Below, piece by piece: positions 10,019 through 19,280 of a stretch of DNA of 64,000 bases; position 1 is the first letter of the stretch; each line of letters begins with the position of its first letter. The stretch is taken from positions 186,001 through 250,000 of the forward strand of contig NZ_SWBO01000004.1 of NCBI RefSeq assembly GCF_005116475.1. The letters are read 5' to 3'. The notes below the pieces were generated by a model. That model did no database searches, was not told the origin of the DNA, and worked only from the letters and a program-made list of their open reading frames with translations. The translations under genes and the position numbers were made by a program. This DNA comes from Pedobacter cryotolerans. Lineage in GTDB: Bacteria; Bacteroidota; Bacteroidia; Sphingobacteriales; Sphingobacteriaceae.

Positions 10019-10827
10019 TTGCTTAGGGCTAATAAACTACTGTAATAATGAGCAGGCATATCGTCTAAAATATCTTGATCTAAATCATTTGAAATGGTTA
10101 AAAATTCAATCGCATTAAAATATTTTAGCAAACAATTGTATTGATGGTCGTTCTCATGAATAATTCCACAAATATAAACCATGGTACTACGCTCAACCTT
10201 TAATTGATTAATCATTAATAATAGGTAATAATTAAATTCTTCAACATCAGCTATCTCATAACTTTGCTGAAAAATAACGCGATTATCATTTAAGTAAATC
10301 AAGTTTACATTGCCCACCGTAAAATCTAAAATCAGGGATGCTGAATTTAATTGCTCAGCTTGATTTAATAAACCAGCATTTTCATGAAATCTTTTAGCTG
10401 CTGTAAAATTTAAAGCGTCATCTGTATTTTTTGGCAAAGAAAAAATGGTGCGAAAATTAAAATGCTGCTGAGCATCAACATAAATATTGTTTGAATGATG
10501 TTCTGGGAAATATTGCGCATTAGCACCAATATTTTCTTCGCTATACAGTTCAATAGGTATGGTAATTGAATTTGGCGTGTTTATGGCAATTTTAACATCC
10601 TGATAAGCTAATGTTAGATAGGGATCTGTTTTTAAACGATCAGCTAATTTTTTAGCTCCATCTCCGCATTCCTGCTCATCATAAACAGCATTTACTTTGT
10701 TAGTTTCCCTATCTATAATTGCATAAGAGAAACTTTTTAAGCCAATTTTAACCAGTAAACTACAATTAGTTGAAGTTGATGGTTCGAAAGTTGGATTTAT
10801 CAATAAGATGCTATTTTTATTATCCAT
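10009..10827 (-). CDS. DUF3822 family protein
   Basis: This 272-residue protein is of the Bacteroidota-specific DUF3822 family. I chose the ATG at 10827 (MDNKNSILLINPTF), because an upstream extension would use a non-ATG start and overlap the divergent helicase gene. The sequence suggests an actin-like/ASKHA duplicated fold (FSYAIIDRETNKV; later ASLILDFTVGNVNLIYL and a YYLLLMINQL helix), but no catalytic residues can be assigned. It overlaps rsmD by 10 bases and is divergent from the helicase gene by about 50 bases. The biological role is not known. Confidence 0.8.
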   Translation of the reverse strand: MDNKNSILLINPTFEPSTSTNCSLLVKIGLKSFSYAIIDRETNKVNAVYDEQECGDGAKKLADRLKTDPYLTLAYQDVKIAINTPNSITIPIELYSEENIGANAQYFPEHHSNNIYVDAQQHFNFRTIFSLPKNTDDALNFTAAKRFHENAGLLNQAEQLNSASLILDFTVGNVNLIYLNDNRVIFQQSYEIADVEEFNYYLLLMINQLKVERSTMVYICGIIHENDHQYNCLLKYFNAIEFLTISNDLDQDILDDMPAHYYSSLLALSKCV

Positions 10828-10879
10828 ATGTTGGCAAAAATAACTTTTTTCTATAACATTACCATTGCATCTTTGTGAA

Positions 10880-12325
10880 ATGGATAAAGTGAACCTTATT
10901 GCCCAATCATATCCTTTCGAGCCTACAGCCGAACAGCTGATTTTTTGCAGCAAAGTCACCTCATTTTTAACCCAAAAGGAAACGTATAAAAGTTTTATTT
11001 TAAGAGGTTATGCAGGTACAGGTAAAACAACATCAGTTGCAGCATTGGTTAAAGCCTTACCATTTTTTAATGTTAAAGTAGTGTTATTAGCGCCAACAGG
11101 TAGGGCGGCAAAAGTAATTAGTAATTATACGGGTAAAACAGCGCTAACCATCCATAAAAAAATATACAGAAAACGTAGTGCAGTTGCTACCGAAATGGCT
11201 TATCAGCTTGCGCCAAACTTGGCAGAAAACACACTATTTATTGTAGATGAAGCATCGATGATTGCCGATGAATGGAATCCGCAAAACGGTTCATCATTTT
11301 TAAAAGATTTGATTGAGTTTGTCTATCAACCTGCGCCCACAGGAAAAGATAAAAATTGCTCATTATTATTTGTTGGCGATACAGCTCAGCTTCCGCCAGT
11401 TGGTAGTTTAGATAGCCCAGCATTAAACGAAAAATATTTGGTTGATAAATTTGGATTGCAAGTTACTGCTGTTGAGTTAAAAGAAGTGGTTAGGCAAGAG
11501 AAAAAATCGGGTATTTTGGCAAATGCAACCATGCTTAGGAAACTGATAAATGATTACAATGATGACAAAAAAATATTACCAAAATTTTTAACCAAGAGTT
11601 ACAAAGATATTTTTAGCATGACGGGCATTAAATTGGTTGAAGGGTTAGAGTATGCTTACAGTAAATTTGGAATAGAAAATAGCTTAGTTGTATGTAGATC
11701 TAATAAATCGGCAAATGTTTACAATAATCAAATTAGAGCCAGATTATTGTATCGTGATGAGGAATTGAGTGGGGGCGATCAAATTATGGTTGTGCGTAAT
11801 AATTATTTTTGGTTGCCAGAAAACCCCAAAGCTGCTTTTATTGCCAATGGCGATATGGCGAAAATTACACGAGTACGCCGTGAAGAAGAGCGTTACGGGT
11901 TACGATTTGCAGAAGTTAACCTCGAGTTTTTAGACTTTCCAGAAATTGGAACTGTAACCTGTAAAGTAATTTTAGATACCTTACAAGCCGAAACACCTAA
12001 TTTACCTTACGAAAAAAGCAAACAAATGTTTGAGGGTTTAATGTTAGATTACGATCATTTAAATAGTAAACGTGAAAAAATGCAGGCTATAAAAGACGAC
12101 CCATATTACAACGCTTTACAAATTAAGTTTGCCTATGCAGTTACTTGCCATAAAGCACAAGGTGGCCAATGGGATGCTGTTTTTGTAGACCAAGGTTATT
12201 TAACCGATGAAATGATTGATATAGATTTTTTAAGGTGGCTTTATACTGCTTTAACAAGAGCAAAAAGAGAACTTTTTCTGGTTAATTTTGCACAAAATCT
12301 TTTCGCTACAAATCAATCAGAATAA
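10880..12325 (+). CDS. RecD-like superfamily 1 DNA helicase (AAA ATPase)
   Basis: This is a 481-residue helicase related to the RecD/Pif1 group, translocating 5' to 3' on single-stranded DNA. Walker A is GYAGTGKTT near residue 45; motif Ia is LLAPTGRAAKV; Walker B is FIVDEASM near 120; motif III is FVGDTAQLPPVGS; motif V/VI appears as AVTCHKAQGGQWDAVFV and WLYTALTRAKREL. The UvrD-like C-terminal repeat region is therefore complete. The ATG at 10880 is preferred over a TTG five codons upstream. The gene converges on the histidine kinase gene with only 18 bases between stops, and no terminator is visible there. It probably acts in DNA repair or recombination. Confidence 0.9.
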   Translation: MDKVNLIAQSYPFEPTAEQLIFCSKVTSFLTQKETYKSFILRGYAGTGKTTSVAALVKALPFFNVKVVLLAPTGRAAKVISNYTGKTALTIHKKIYRKRSAVATEMAYQLAPNLAENTLFIVDEASMIADEWNPQNGSSFLKDLIEFVYQPAPTGKDKNCSLLFVGDTAQLPPVGSLDSPALNEKYLVDKFGLQVTAVELKEVVRQEKKSGILANATMLRKLINDYNDDKKILPKFLTKSYKDIFSMTGIKLVEGLEYAYSKFGIENSLVVCRSNKSANVYNNQIRARLLYRDEELSGGDQIMVVRNNYFWLPENPKAAFIANGDMAKITRVRREEERYGLRFAEVNLEFLDFPEIGTVTCKVILDTLQAETPNLPYEKSKQMFEGLMLDYDHLNSKREKMQAIKDDPYYNALQIKFAYAVTCHKAQGGQWDAVFVDQGYLTDEMIDIDFLRWLYTALTRAKRELFLVNFAQNLFATNQSE

Positions 12326-12343
12326 CAAAATAATAGCTCCATT

Positions 12344-13669
12344 TTATACAATTGGCAATAAAATGGTAAATGCAGTACCTTCATTTTCTTTACTTTTCAT
12401 TAAAAGCTTACCACCATGTTGTTCTACAATTTTTTTACTAATGTGTAATCCTAAGCCTAAAGATTTTTCACCTTTTAAACCTTTTCGTCCAGAAGTAGAG
12501 AATTTATTAAACACATGTTTTTGTAATGGCTTTGGTATACCTATTCCAAAATCTTTAACTACAATGCAAATATTTTCTCCATGAGGTAAAAGATCAACTT
12601 CTATAGGTTTGTCGTCTACAGAAAACTTTAAAGCGTTGGTAATCAAGTTATCTAAAACTCTTTCTATCTTAGAGCTATTAATTTTAACTAAACCCTTATC
12701 CAGCTTTTTAAATGAAATTTCTCTAATAGTATTCATCCTCCACTTTTTGATGAAGTTATCTAAATATGCAGAAATCTCTATTGTTTCTGTATTTAAAACA
12801 GGTTCATCTGGGCTAACTGCCTGAACTAAATCATTGATAATTTCCTTCGCTTGTTTTGCCGAAGCATTTATCATTTCAACTTCTTCTTTTGCTTTTTCTT
12901 CTGCTGTTAACAATTGACTTAAAAATTCGATGTTATTTATAGGTCCTCTTAAATCATGAGCTACAAAAGCTAAAATTTCATTTTTCTGAGTGTTCAATTT
13001 TTCAATTTCTATAGTTTTCTCTTCTAACATTTTTAATCGTACAAAATGCTGAGACTTAAAGTAATAACTATATCTAGAAAATGAAATTAAAATCGATCCT
13101 AAAACAATTGAAGCCACTAAGTTTAACATTTGGTCTTGAAATGTTGGCTTTGGCATCACCATGCTGAAATAAAAAACAAAAACTATGAAAGTTGAAATGG
13201 CAATAATTTCTTTGTATTCTAAAGAGAAAAACAAACTCACTGTAACAATTCCAATTAAAAACATGGTTAATGTATTTTTGGTATTGTGCTGAGATACTAC
13301 ATAACTTACGCCAAGTGTAATTAATAATACATATATTACAAAAAGCAAGGTAATGGTTTTGCCTATTTTGTAATTTAAGTTTCGTTTATTTAATGCCCAA
13401 CGGCTTAACAAATAAAACACAAGAGCACCACCCATTTGTACCCAGTTTCCTAGCGAATGCTCATCGTAGTTTATAATTAAAACGGTTTTTTCTTTAAAAA
13501 TTAAGCCAATTAATCTAATTAATATGGTGATGATAAAAATCGTCATACTTAATGCCTTAACCTGTTTTAGGTTGGCAGTGGTGTAAAATTTTTTAAACTC
13601 ACCTATAAATTGTAGAGGAGTTTTATAGCTAAAAAGAGTTAACAATACAGGATGATTAAAGGGTTTCAA
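12344..13669 (-). CDS. Membrane sensor histidine kinase
   Basis: This is a 441-residue sensor kinase. Hydrophobic stretches between about residues 42 and 205 give five or six membrane helices with short loops, so it may sense something in or near the membrane. A short coiled coil (MLEEKTIEIEKLNTQ) leads into the HisKA dimerisation helix with the phospho-acceptor His238 in AFVAHDLRGPINN. The HATPase domain has the N box (LDNLITNALKFS), G1 (VKDFGIGIP) and G2 (GLGLHISKKIVEQHGG). No response regulator lies beside it, so it is an orphan. The apparent start at 13669 is TTG; the first in-frame ATG is Met42, which would remove the region before the first helix. Confidence 0.88.
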   Translation of the reverse strand: MKPFNHPVLLTLFSYKTPLQFIGEFKKFYTTANLKQVKALSMTIFIITILIRLIGLIFKEKTVLIINYDEHSLGNWVQMGGALVFYLLSRWALNKRNLNYKIGKTITLLFVIYVLLITLGVSYVVSQHNTKNTLTMFLIGIVTVSLFFSLEYKEIIAISTFIVFVFYFSMVMPKPTFQDQMLNLVASIVLGSILISFSRYSYYFKSQHFVRLKMLEEKTIEIEKLNTQKNEILAFVAHDLRGPINNIEFLSQLLTAEEKAKEEVEMINASAKQAKEIINDLVQAVSPDEPVLNTETIEISAYLDNFIKKWRMNTIREISFKKLDKGLVKINSSKIERVLDNLITNALKFSVDDKPIEVDLLPHGENICIVVKDFGIGIPKPLQKHVFNKFSTSGRKGLKGEKSLGLGLHISKKIVEQHGGKLLMKSKENEGTAFTILLPIV

Positions 13670-13864
13670 AATAACATAATTTAATTGGAATATTCAACTA
13701 TTTTGAAAGCAAATGCCTGCAAATAAAAAAGATAGCCCAACTTTACGCTATAGTACCGATGCCTTCGGCTATATCGGTAGCTGCCGCTGCAATTTGGTTT
13801 AAAATGCAAGGCTTGTACAATTATTAAAGTTTTAATAGCATGATTTAAAAACCAATTTATACTC

Positions 13865-13898
13865 AAAAAGCCATTATCCCTTCGGTAATGGCTTTTTT
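13865..13898 (-). terminator. Terminator downstream of the cold-shock gene
   Basis: Arms AAAAAGCCATTA and TAATGGCTTTTTT enclose a CCTTCGG-containing loop, 32 bases past the stop of the cold-shock gene. There are T runs on both strands, so it may work in both directions. A second hairpin, TACCGAT...ATCGGTA, lies at 13754-13779 between here and the kinase gene. Confidence 0.85.
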
Positions 13899-13929
13899 GC
13901 ATCAAATAAATAAATAAATTTTTTATTAC

Positions 13930-14127
13930 TTATCCTACTACTTTTACGTTTTCAGCTTCTGGACCTTTTTTTCCTTCTTTTACTTCATACTCAACAACTT
14001 GTCCTTCTTGTAAAGATCTTGTGCCTCCTAAAGCAGAGTGGTGACAAAAAATATCTTTACCACCTTCTTCTGGGGTAATGAAACCAAAACCTTTTGCATC
14101 ATTAAACCATTTTACTGTACCTGTCAT
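13930..14127 (-). CDS. Cold-shock domain protein
   Basis: This is a 65-residue single cold-shock domain that binds single-stranded nucleic acid and melts RNA structure. It begins [21 protein letters not shown], which contains RNP1 (KGFGFI); RNP2 is DIFCHHSAL, where the usual VFVHF core is changed to DIFCHH. The acidic/basic C-terminus [17 protein letters not shown] is typical. The 5' region (14128-14338) is long for such a small gene, and includes an imperfect hairpin (TCGG with CCGA at about 14238-14250). This would fit the structured leaders of cold-shock mRNAs, although that part is inference. Confidence 0.95.
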   Translation of the reverse strand: MTGTVKWFNDAKGFGFITPEEGGKDIFCHHSALGGTRSLQEGQVVEYEVKEGKKGPEAENVKVVG

Positions 14128-14338
14128 AACTTCTTTTTATTAAATTAAAAAGTGAAGATAACAATTTCAATATAAAAGGTTAAATTATTTTCGCACTATT
14201 ACAATTTAATCACTTTAAATTAAAACAAAAGGTACGCTCGGTAAAGCCGAACCTCACAAAAAAACACCCTTGAGTAGAAAAAACACTATCTAATACACAC
14301 TTAAATACCTGAAATAGGTTGTTTTAGTAACAAAAATT

Positions 14339-15184
14339 TTAATCAGCCAAATGATCAACAACGATTTTAATTTCATTGTCGCTCACAGTAATTCTACGTT
14401 CCTTATATAAACCTCCAATTGCTTTTTTAAACGCACTTTTACTAATTTGGAAACGATCATAAATTTCATCTGGTGTGCTTTTATCACCAAGCTCAATTGT
14501 GCCTCCGCATTCTTTTAATTCTTTTAATATTACTTCTTTCGAATCAAGTATATGGCCAAAACCAGTGGGTTGTAAGGTTAAATCAATTTTACCTTCTACA
14601 CGTACCTTTTTAATCCAACCTTTTCTTCTTTCGCCAGGTTTTAAATTGGCAAATAGCTCGTTATGGTAAAGTAAACCTATATTTTTATCGTTAATAATGG
14701 CATTGTAACCTAAATCGGTTTTTTCGGTTATTAACAAACTTACTTCATCACCTTCATCAAAATCAAAATCCTCTTCTTCAATAAATTTATCTAACCTAGA
14801 TGAGGCAAGCATTCTATTATTTGTTTCATCTAAATAAACATACACAGCATAACTTTCACCAATTTCCATCATGCGTTTTTGCTCGCGGGTAGGTACATAA
14901 ATGTCTTTACCAATGCCCAAATCTAAATAGGCTCCATCGTCGTTAGCATCAACAACAGTTAAAAAAGCAAAATCATCAACTTCAGCAAATGCTTGTTGTG
15001 TTGTTGCAATGGTGTTACCATCCTTATTAACAAAAACAAAAACTTTAATGTTATCTCCTAGTTCTATGTTAGTTGGTACGTGTTGGTAGGGTAATAAAAT
15101 TTCTCTATCTCCATCGCTTAAACTTAAGCCATCACTATTTTTCGCAACAATTCTTAGGTCGTTGTATTTTCCAATTTCTATCAT
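14339..15184 (-). CDS. cvfB: CvfB family S1-like RNA-binding protein
   Basis: This is a 281-residue protein of the CvfB family, known from Gram-positive cocci as an RNA-binding regulator of virulence genes. It is built from three S1-type OB folds and a C-terminal winged helix. The sequence shows repeated OB cores (LSDGDREILLPYQHVP; GAYLDLGIGKDIYVP; LGYNAIINDKNIGLLYHNEL) and the winged helix TPDEIYDRFQISKSAFKKAIGGLYKER. The length matches the family. It stands alone between the cold-shock gene and a divergent gene. Its target RNAs in this organism are unknown. Confidence 0.9.
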   Translation of the reverse strand: MIEIGKYNDLRIVAKNSDGLSLSDGDREILLPYQHVPTNIELGDNIKVFVFVNKDGNTIATTQQAFAEVDDFAFLTVVDANDDGAYLDLGIGKDIYVPTREQKRMMEIGESYAVYVYLDETNNRMLASSRLDKFIEEEDFDFDEGDEVSLLITEKTDLGYNAIINDKNIGLLYHNELFANLKPGERRKGWIKKVRVEGKIDLTLQPTGFGHILDSKEVILKELKECGGTIELGDKSTPDEIYDRFQISKSAFKKAIGGLYKERRITVSDNEIKIVVDHLAD

Positions 15185-15342
15185 TTTTTAATTTTCAGTT
15201 AAGCCATTTTCTTCAATGGCTATTAAATTTTCTTAGCGCAAAGTTACATAAACTTTATGAGGTAAAAAGGTAGTAGATATACAGCTCAATGAATTAAAAA
15301 TTAATAGCTTTACTTCATATTTACCATATAAAAACTAAATTA

Positions 15343-15945
15343 ATGAGTCAGTTAATACCAACATTTTTTCTTGGCGATGAATATTTTATCGATGAGAAGG
15401 TGAATCTTTTAAAGTTCACAAATGAATATAAAGTGTATAATGAACAAGGTGCTCAAATTGGAGTAATTAAGCAGCGGATGAGTGGTTGGCATAAAGCCTT
15501 AACCTTGCTAATTAACAAAGCTATGATGCCATTTCAGTTGGAAATTACGGATACAAATAATCAACTACAGGCAACTATTTCTAGAGGTTGGACATTTTGG
15601 ATGTCAAAAATTGTAGTTACTGATCCGAGCGGAACAGAAATAGGGCATATTAAACAGAAATTTAAATTTTTTAAACCTACTTTTTTAATCAACGATCCGG
15701 CTAGTGGCGAAAATATTGCCCAAATAACTGGCGATTGGAAAGCTTGGAATTTCACCATTACTAATCCCGCTGGTGCAGAAATGGGAAAAATTAGCAAAAA
15801 ATGGGCAGGAGCAGTTAAAGAAATTTTTACGAGTGCAGATAAGTATAATGTTTCTATAGATCCGAATTATGCAGAGAATAACAGAAAAGTAGCTATTGTA
15901 GCCACAGCTATTACTATTGATATGGTTTTAAAAGAAAGTAAATAG
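15343..15945 (+). CDS. LURP-one/phospholipid scramblase-related protein
   Basis: This 200-residue protein matches the LURP-one-related (tubby-like beta-barrel) fold. It consists of repeated beta hairpins of the form 'property-of-substrate, D/G, x-G-x-I': EYKVYNEQGAQIGVIKQR, FQLEITDTNNQLQATISR, KIVVTDPSGTEIGHIKQK and NFTITNPAGAEMGKISKKW. These repeats run from about residue 25 to 165 and precede a C-terminal hydrophobic helix (VAIVATAITIDMVL). Bacterial members are uncharacterised; membrane association is plausible. It is monocistronic, ending in a strong terminator. Confidence 0.85.
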   Translation: MSQLIPTFFLGDEYFIDEKVNLLKFTNEYKVYNEQGAQIGVIKQRMSGWHKALTLLINKAMMPFQLEITDTNNQLQATISRGWTFWMSKIVVTDPSGTEIGHIKQKFKFFKPTFLINDPASGENIAQITGDWKAWNFTITNPAGAEMGKISKKWAGAVKEIFTSADKYNVSIDPNYAENNRKVAIVATAITIDMVLKESK

Positions 15946-15972
15946 TTGAAATTGTGTTATTTTAATCTATCA

Positions 15973-16007
15973 ATCCTTGTTGAGCATCTTCAACAAGGAT
16001 TTTTTTT
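15973..16007 (+). terminator. Rho-independent terminator of the LURP-one gene
   Basis: Eleven-bp arms ATCCTTGTTGA and TCAACAAGGAT have a six-base loop and are followed directly by seven to eight Ts, 27 bases past the stop at 15945. Confidence 0.95.
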
Positions 16008-16089
16008 AAGCGAAATTTATACTTGTCTATAATCTATGAAAACTATTCTTTATCGAATTTGTTTTAAATAACGATTAAACTTGATAATT

Positions 16090-16248
16090 ATGAATTCATT
16101 AAATCCATCATCACAAAACATTAATCAGAAAAGTAAGAAACCTGTAAAAGAACCTCAAAGTGCTCACGCATCGCCTGTTGTAGAGACCTATATAAAAAAC
16201 CGCAATAAAAAAGCCGAAAAACAGATTAAAAATCAAAGCTCACACTAA
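16090..16248 (+). CDS. Small basic protein, 52 residues, unknown
   Basis: An ATG at 16090 opens a 52-codon frame ending at TAA 16246-16248. The product starts MNSLNPSSQNINQKSKKP and ends with a lysine- and asparagine-rich tail (NRNKKAEKQIKNQSSH). It is hydrophilic, with no membrane segment and no recognised domain. It lies immediately after a terminator and stops eight bases before the convergent DUF983 stop, which leaves little other explanation for the spacing. It is probably a real small gene, but no family is known to me. Confidence 0.45.
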   Translation: MNSLNPSSQNINQKSKKPVKEPQSAHASPVVETYIKNRNKKAEKQIKNQSSH

Positions 16249-16256
16249 GCCAAATA

Positions 16257-16679
16257 TTAATTGTTTTTACTGCGTTCTGGTTCATAGTTTAAACCTGGCG
16301 ATAACCAATACAATAAAATCATTCTTGAATAACGGTAATTGAACGGCGAAAATACTAAAGTAGTACCAAAGAGTAAAGCTACAAAGTACCATAAATTCTC
16401 ATAATCTAATTTTAGCCCGAATATGTAAGCGGCCACACTTACGGTTACCATTTCGGCTACATTCATGGCGTAACTTACAAACATAGCCACATAAAAATAA
16501 CCAGGCTCACGTTCAAATTTTAGCTTGCAATGCGGACAAAATTCATTCATCTGCTGTACTTTAAAGCCATAAGTTGGACCGCTAAAAGTATTACCAACCC
16601 TACATCTTGGGCATTTAGCTTTAGTAAATGCACTCCACTGAGATAATCTTATATTTTTATTTTCTTGTATTGTTGACAT
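16257..16679 (-). CDS. DUF983 family membrane protein
   Basis: This is a 140-residue protein with an N-terminal zinc-ribbon-like pair, CPRCRVGNTF and CPHCKLKF (residues about 22-52), followed by EREPGYFYVAMFVSYAMNVAE and two membrane helices. This is the DUF983 pattern. The function is unknown; the cysteine pairs probably bind a metal on the cytoplasmic side. Its start lies inside the end of the AraC-type regulator gene (23-base overlap), so the two are co-transcribed and probably coupled in translation. Confidence 0.88.
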   Translation of the reverse strand: MSTIQENKNIRLSQWSAFTKAKCPRCRVGNTFSGPTYGFKVQQMNEFCPHCKLKFEREPGYFYVAMFVSYAMNVAEMVTVSVAAYIFGLKLDYENLWYFVALLFGTTLVFSPFNYRYSRMILLYWLSPGLNYEPERSKNN

Positions 16680-17553
16680 GATTGTTGGTGTTTAATTTTC
16701 TGAATTTTTCTGGGGTAATTCCTTCGTATTTTTTAAAAAATTTGATGAAATAAGATTGATCGTCAAAATTTAGTTTGTCTGCTATTTCTGAAACCATTAG
16801 ATCTAAATTTATGAGTAATCTTTTTGCTTCTAAAATTACCCTTTGTCTAATTAATGTGCCTGCAGAGATGCCTAAAAAATCATTACATAAAGCATTTAAA
16901 TGGTTGGGCGTTATGTATAAAAGTGCAGCATATTGTTTTGGTAAGCGTAAATTGGTAAAATTCTGCTCAATTAAATTTTGGAAACTCTTTAGCAAAGTAT
17001 GATTGTAAAGGTTATTGGTTAGGTTTTGATTGCTTGAAGAATTTCTTGAAACTTCAATAAATAACCTCAGTAATAAAGTTTTCACTAAATCGTCTTCTGC
17101 TGTAAGTTCGGTATGCCCTTCTCTTAAAATATCTTCAAAAATAGCAGTAATTTTTTGCTGCGTTTCTATTGGCAGTTCAATAACCTGTTGGTTAGTTTTA
17201 CCGCTAAAAAAACTAAATTTAGCTAAGTAATCCTGATTTAGAAGGAATGAACTCAAATAATTTGTAGAGAAATTGATGATAAATCCTTCTGGCTCGGTCT
17301 CAAAATCCCAACTATGCACTTGGCCGGGTATCATAAAATAAATCAATCCGGGTTTTACATCGTAGGTATTAAAATCTATTTGTTGCTTGCCACTCCCATC
17401 GGTAAAAAATACCAAATGATAAAAAGTATGCCGGTGAGCAGTATGCAAATGTTGATGTTCTTTAGCATAATGACGAAACCTGCTTACTAAAATATCATCA
17501 TTTTTGTAAGCTTTAAGGTTATTGATCTCATAAATGGGAATACCAGATTTCAT
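16657..17553 (-). CDS. AraC family transcriptional regulator
   Basis: This 298-residue regulator has an N-terminal cupin sensor domain (HLHTAHRHTFYHLVFFTDGSG; VKPGLIYFMIPGQVHSW) at about residues 30-110. The C-terminal AraC double helix-turn-helix covers about 190-290: LPKQYAALLYITPNHLNALCNDFLG and then MVSEIADKLNFDDQSYFIKFFKKYEGITP with the final FR. Such proteins bind a small ligand and activate nearby genes. The downstream overlapping partner is DUF983. The inducer is not deducible. No binding site was recognised in the 350 bases upstream. Confidence 0.93.
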   Translation of the reverse strand: MKSGIPIYEINNLKAYKNDDILVSRFRHYAKEHQHLHTAHRHTFYHLVFFTDGSGKQQIDFNTYDVKPGLIYFMIPGQVHSWDFETEPEGFIINFSTNYLSSFLLNQDYLAKFSFFSGKTNQQVIELPIETQQKITAIFEDILREGHTELTAEDDLVKTLLLRLFIEVSRNSSSNQNLTNNLYNHTLLKSFQNLIEQNFTNLRLPKQYAALLYITPNHLNALCNDFLGISAGTLIRQRVILEAKRLLINLDLMVSEIADKLNFDDQSYFIKFFKKYEGITPEKFRKLNTNNHVNNTRK

Positions 17554-17906
17554 CTTACAAAAGTACCATTTAAAATGTGGTTTAAAATGGTATAATCTTT
17601 AGATAAAATGGTGCTATTTACTGATGATGATGTTTTTGAGAATAGGAAATCATAAAATTCTAGAAGAATTAAATTTGGTAGATTCGTCCTGCTCAGCTTC
17701 CCGAAGTAAATTTTGGACACGTGACTGGGCATCGTAATGCATTAGATATGATGTGATTTTTATTTTTCTATTGCATTACGATTCCCGTTTTCACGGGAAT
17801 GACGACCGTTGGAATATTCTGCTAATAAGTTTTGAAGTTCAATAATGATACATACCCTTATAAACATTTCTCTAAAAAGTGAATTAAAAAGTCTTGTTGA
17901 GTAATA
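17554..17906. other. Intergenic stretch with dispersed inverted repeats
   Basis: I see no supported gene in these 353 bases. A short inverted repeat TTCCCGTTTTCACGGGAA lies at about 17782-17799. Two oppositely oriented or related copies of a GCATTACGAT/ATCGTAATGC motif lie near 17730-17785, of the type dispersed through Bacteroidota intergenic DNA. The AraC promoter must be in the left part, and the end of the exonuclease gene is at the right. Confidence 0.6.
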
Positions 17907-19280
17907 CTAAACTAAAGAAATTATTTTTTGAGGGAATTGTGAGCTGTGGGATAATATCATATTCATGATATAATCATTTGATGGGTAAGGTGTAATGGCA
18001 GATTTTAAGGTTTCGGTATCATTAATGTCTACATAGTCTGAAATATAGCCCATACCGTAAAATTTACCTTTTTCTATCCATAAACAACTTTTCTCATCTT
18101 CTGTTCTGCCTTCATCAATTAAAGCAAATGATGGTAATAAATCTTGCAATGCTTTAATTGCCCTCTTAACTCTAAAGTTATATACTGCAGTGGTTTCTAA
18201 ACCTACACATGCACCTTGGCAAGTACCCAACTCATGGCCAGTACAGGCAAGCTTAGTAGTTTGTATAAAGCACAATTTTTCGCAAAGCTGATGATCTGTA
18301 GCTATAGTGCGTAAAAGTTGATGCCCTTCTAGAAGATTATTAAAACTATATAAAACCGAACCATTTTTTCGGTATTTATCTATCCCTAGTCTGATATAAC
18401 CATTTTGATCTTCGAAAAAATAGAGCGAATATTTCTGCTCAAAACGTTTCATGGCTCTATTGTTCTCTGGCCACAGCTTTTTAATTTCTGCAGCTTCTAA
18501 AATAAAGGCCATTAATTCTGTTCCGCAGGTATTAAAATCTATGCTGTGAATGCTTTTTAGAAAGTTTTGTCGTTGTAAACTGCTGCTGTTGCCACTAAAA
18601 TGTGTACAAACTCTTTTCTTTAACTGTTTTGCTTTACCTACGTAAACCACTTTACCTTTTTCATCTTTAAAATAATAAACGCCAGGTGTATTGGGTAGTT
18701 TGTCAATTTCTGAGCGATGCAAGTTTGGAGGCAATGTTTGCTCTTTTGAAGTCTTTTTTAACGTATCTCTAATTAAATTAGCTTCGTCTTTTGCAATTAG
18801 CATACCTAATAAAATAGCGGTAGCATCGGCATCTCCGCCAGCACGGTGCCTATTGTTTAGCAAAATGCCTAAAGAATTACAGAGTTTACCCAAACTATAA
18901 GAACCAAAACCCGGAAAAATCTTTCTGCTTAATCTTACCGTACAAAGTTTTTTAACGTTAAGTGTGTAGCCGCAAGCATCTAAATGATGACGAACAAAAG
19001 AATAATCGAAATTTACATTATGTGCAACAAAGGTTTTATCTTTCAGTAAATTGTAAATCTCAGCAGCTACACTCCTAAAATCAGGTGCGTCGGCTACCAT
19101 TTGGTTATCAATACCTGTAAGTGCTTGTATATGTATAGGAATATGTTGGTGCGGGTTAATTAAAGTTTCGTAACTATCTATAACTCTTTCTCCATCGTGT
19201 ATTTTAATGGCAATTTCGGTAATGCCATGTGCTGCTGCATAGCCTCCTGTGGTTTCAATATCTACAACTGCGTACAACAT
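17907..19280 (-). CDS. DEDDh exonuclease fused to a GIY-YIG nuclease domain
   Basis: This is a 457-residue fusion. Residues 1-165 form a DnaQ-like 3'-5' exonuclease with Exo I VVDIETTGG, Exo II HNVNFDYSFV and Exo III HRAGGDADAT. From about residue 195 there is a UvrC-type GIY-YIG endonuclease (TPGVYYFKDEKGKVVYVGKAKQ...KKRV). The C-terminal half resembles Cho/UvrC N-terminal parts, with CFIQTTKLACTGHELGTCQGAC carrying several cysteines. It is related to the DNA polymerase III epsilon-like/Cho proteins and presumably acts in DNA repair. The ATG at 19280 (MLYAVVDIETTGG) is preferred over an upstream TTG. It is monocistronic. Confidence 0.92.
   Translation of the reverse strand: MLYAVVDIETTGGYAAAHGITEIAIKIHDGERVIDSYETLINPHQHIPIHIQALTGIDNQMVADAPDFRSVAAEIYNLLKDKTFVAHNVNFDYSFVRHHLDACGYTLNVKKLCTVRLSRKIFPGFGSYSLGKLCNSLGILLNNRHRAGGDADATAILLGMLIAKDEANLIRDTLKKTSKEQTLPPNLHRSEIDKLPNTPGVYYFKDEKGKVVYVGKAKQLKKRVCTHFSGNSSSLQRQNFLKSIHSIDFNTCGTELMAFILEAAEIKKLWPENNRAMKRFEQKYSLYFFEDQNGYIRLGIDKYRKNGSVLYSFNNLLEGHQLLRTIATDHQLCEKLCFIQTTKLACTGHELGTCQGACVGLETTAVYNFRVKRAIKALQDLLPSFALIDEGRTEDEKSCLWIEKGKFYGMGYISDYVDINDTETLKSAITPYPSNDYIMNMILSHSSQFPQKIISLV

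Noticed and set aside
13681..13905. Open frame of 74 codons on the minus strand
   Set aside because: It spans a hairpin (13754-13779) and the cold-shock terminator and shows no protein-like composition.
17550..17732. Open frame of 60 codons upstream of the AraC gene
   Set aside because: No recognisable domain; it covers the region where the AraC promoter should be.
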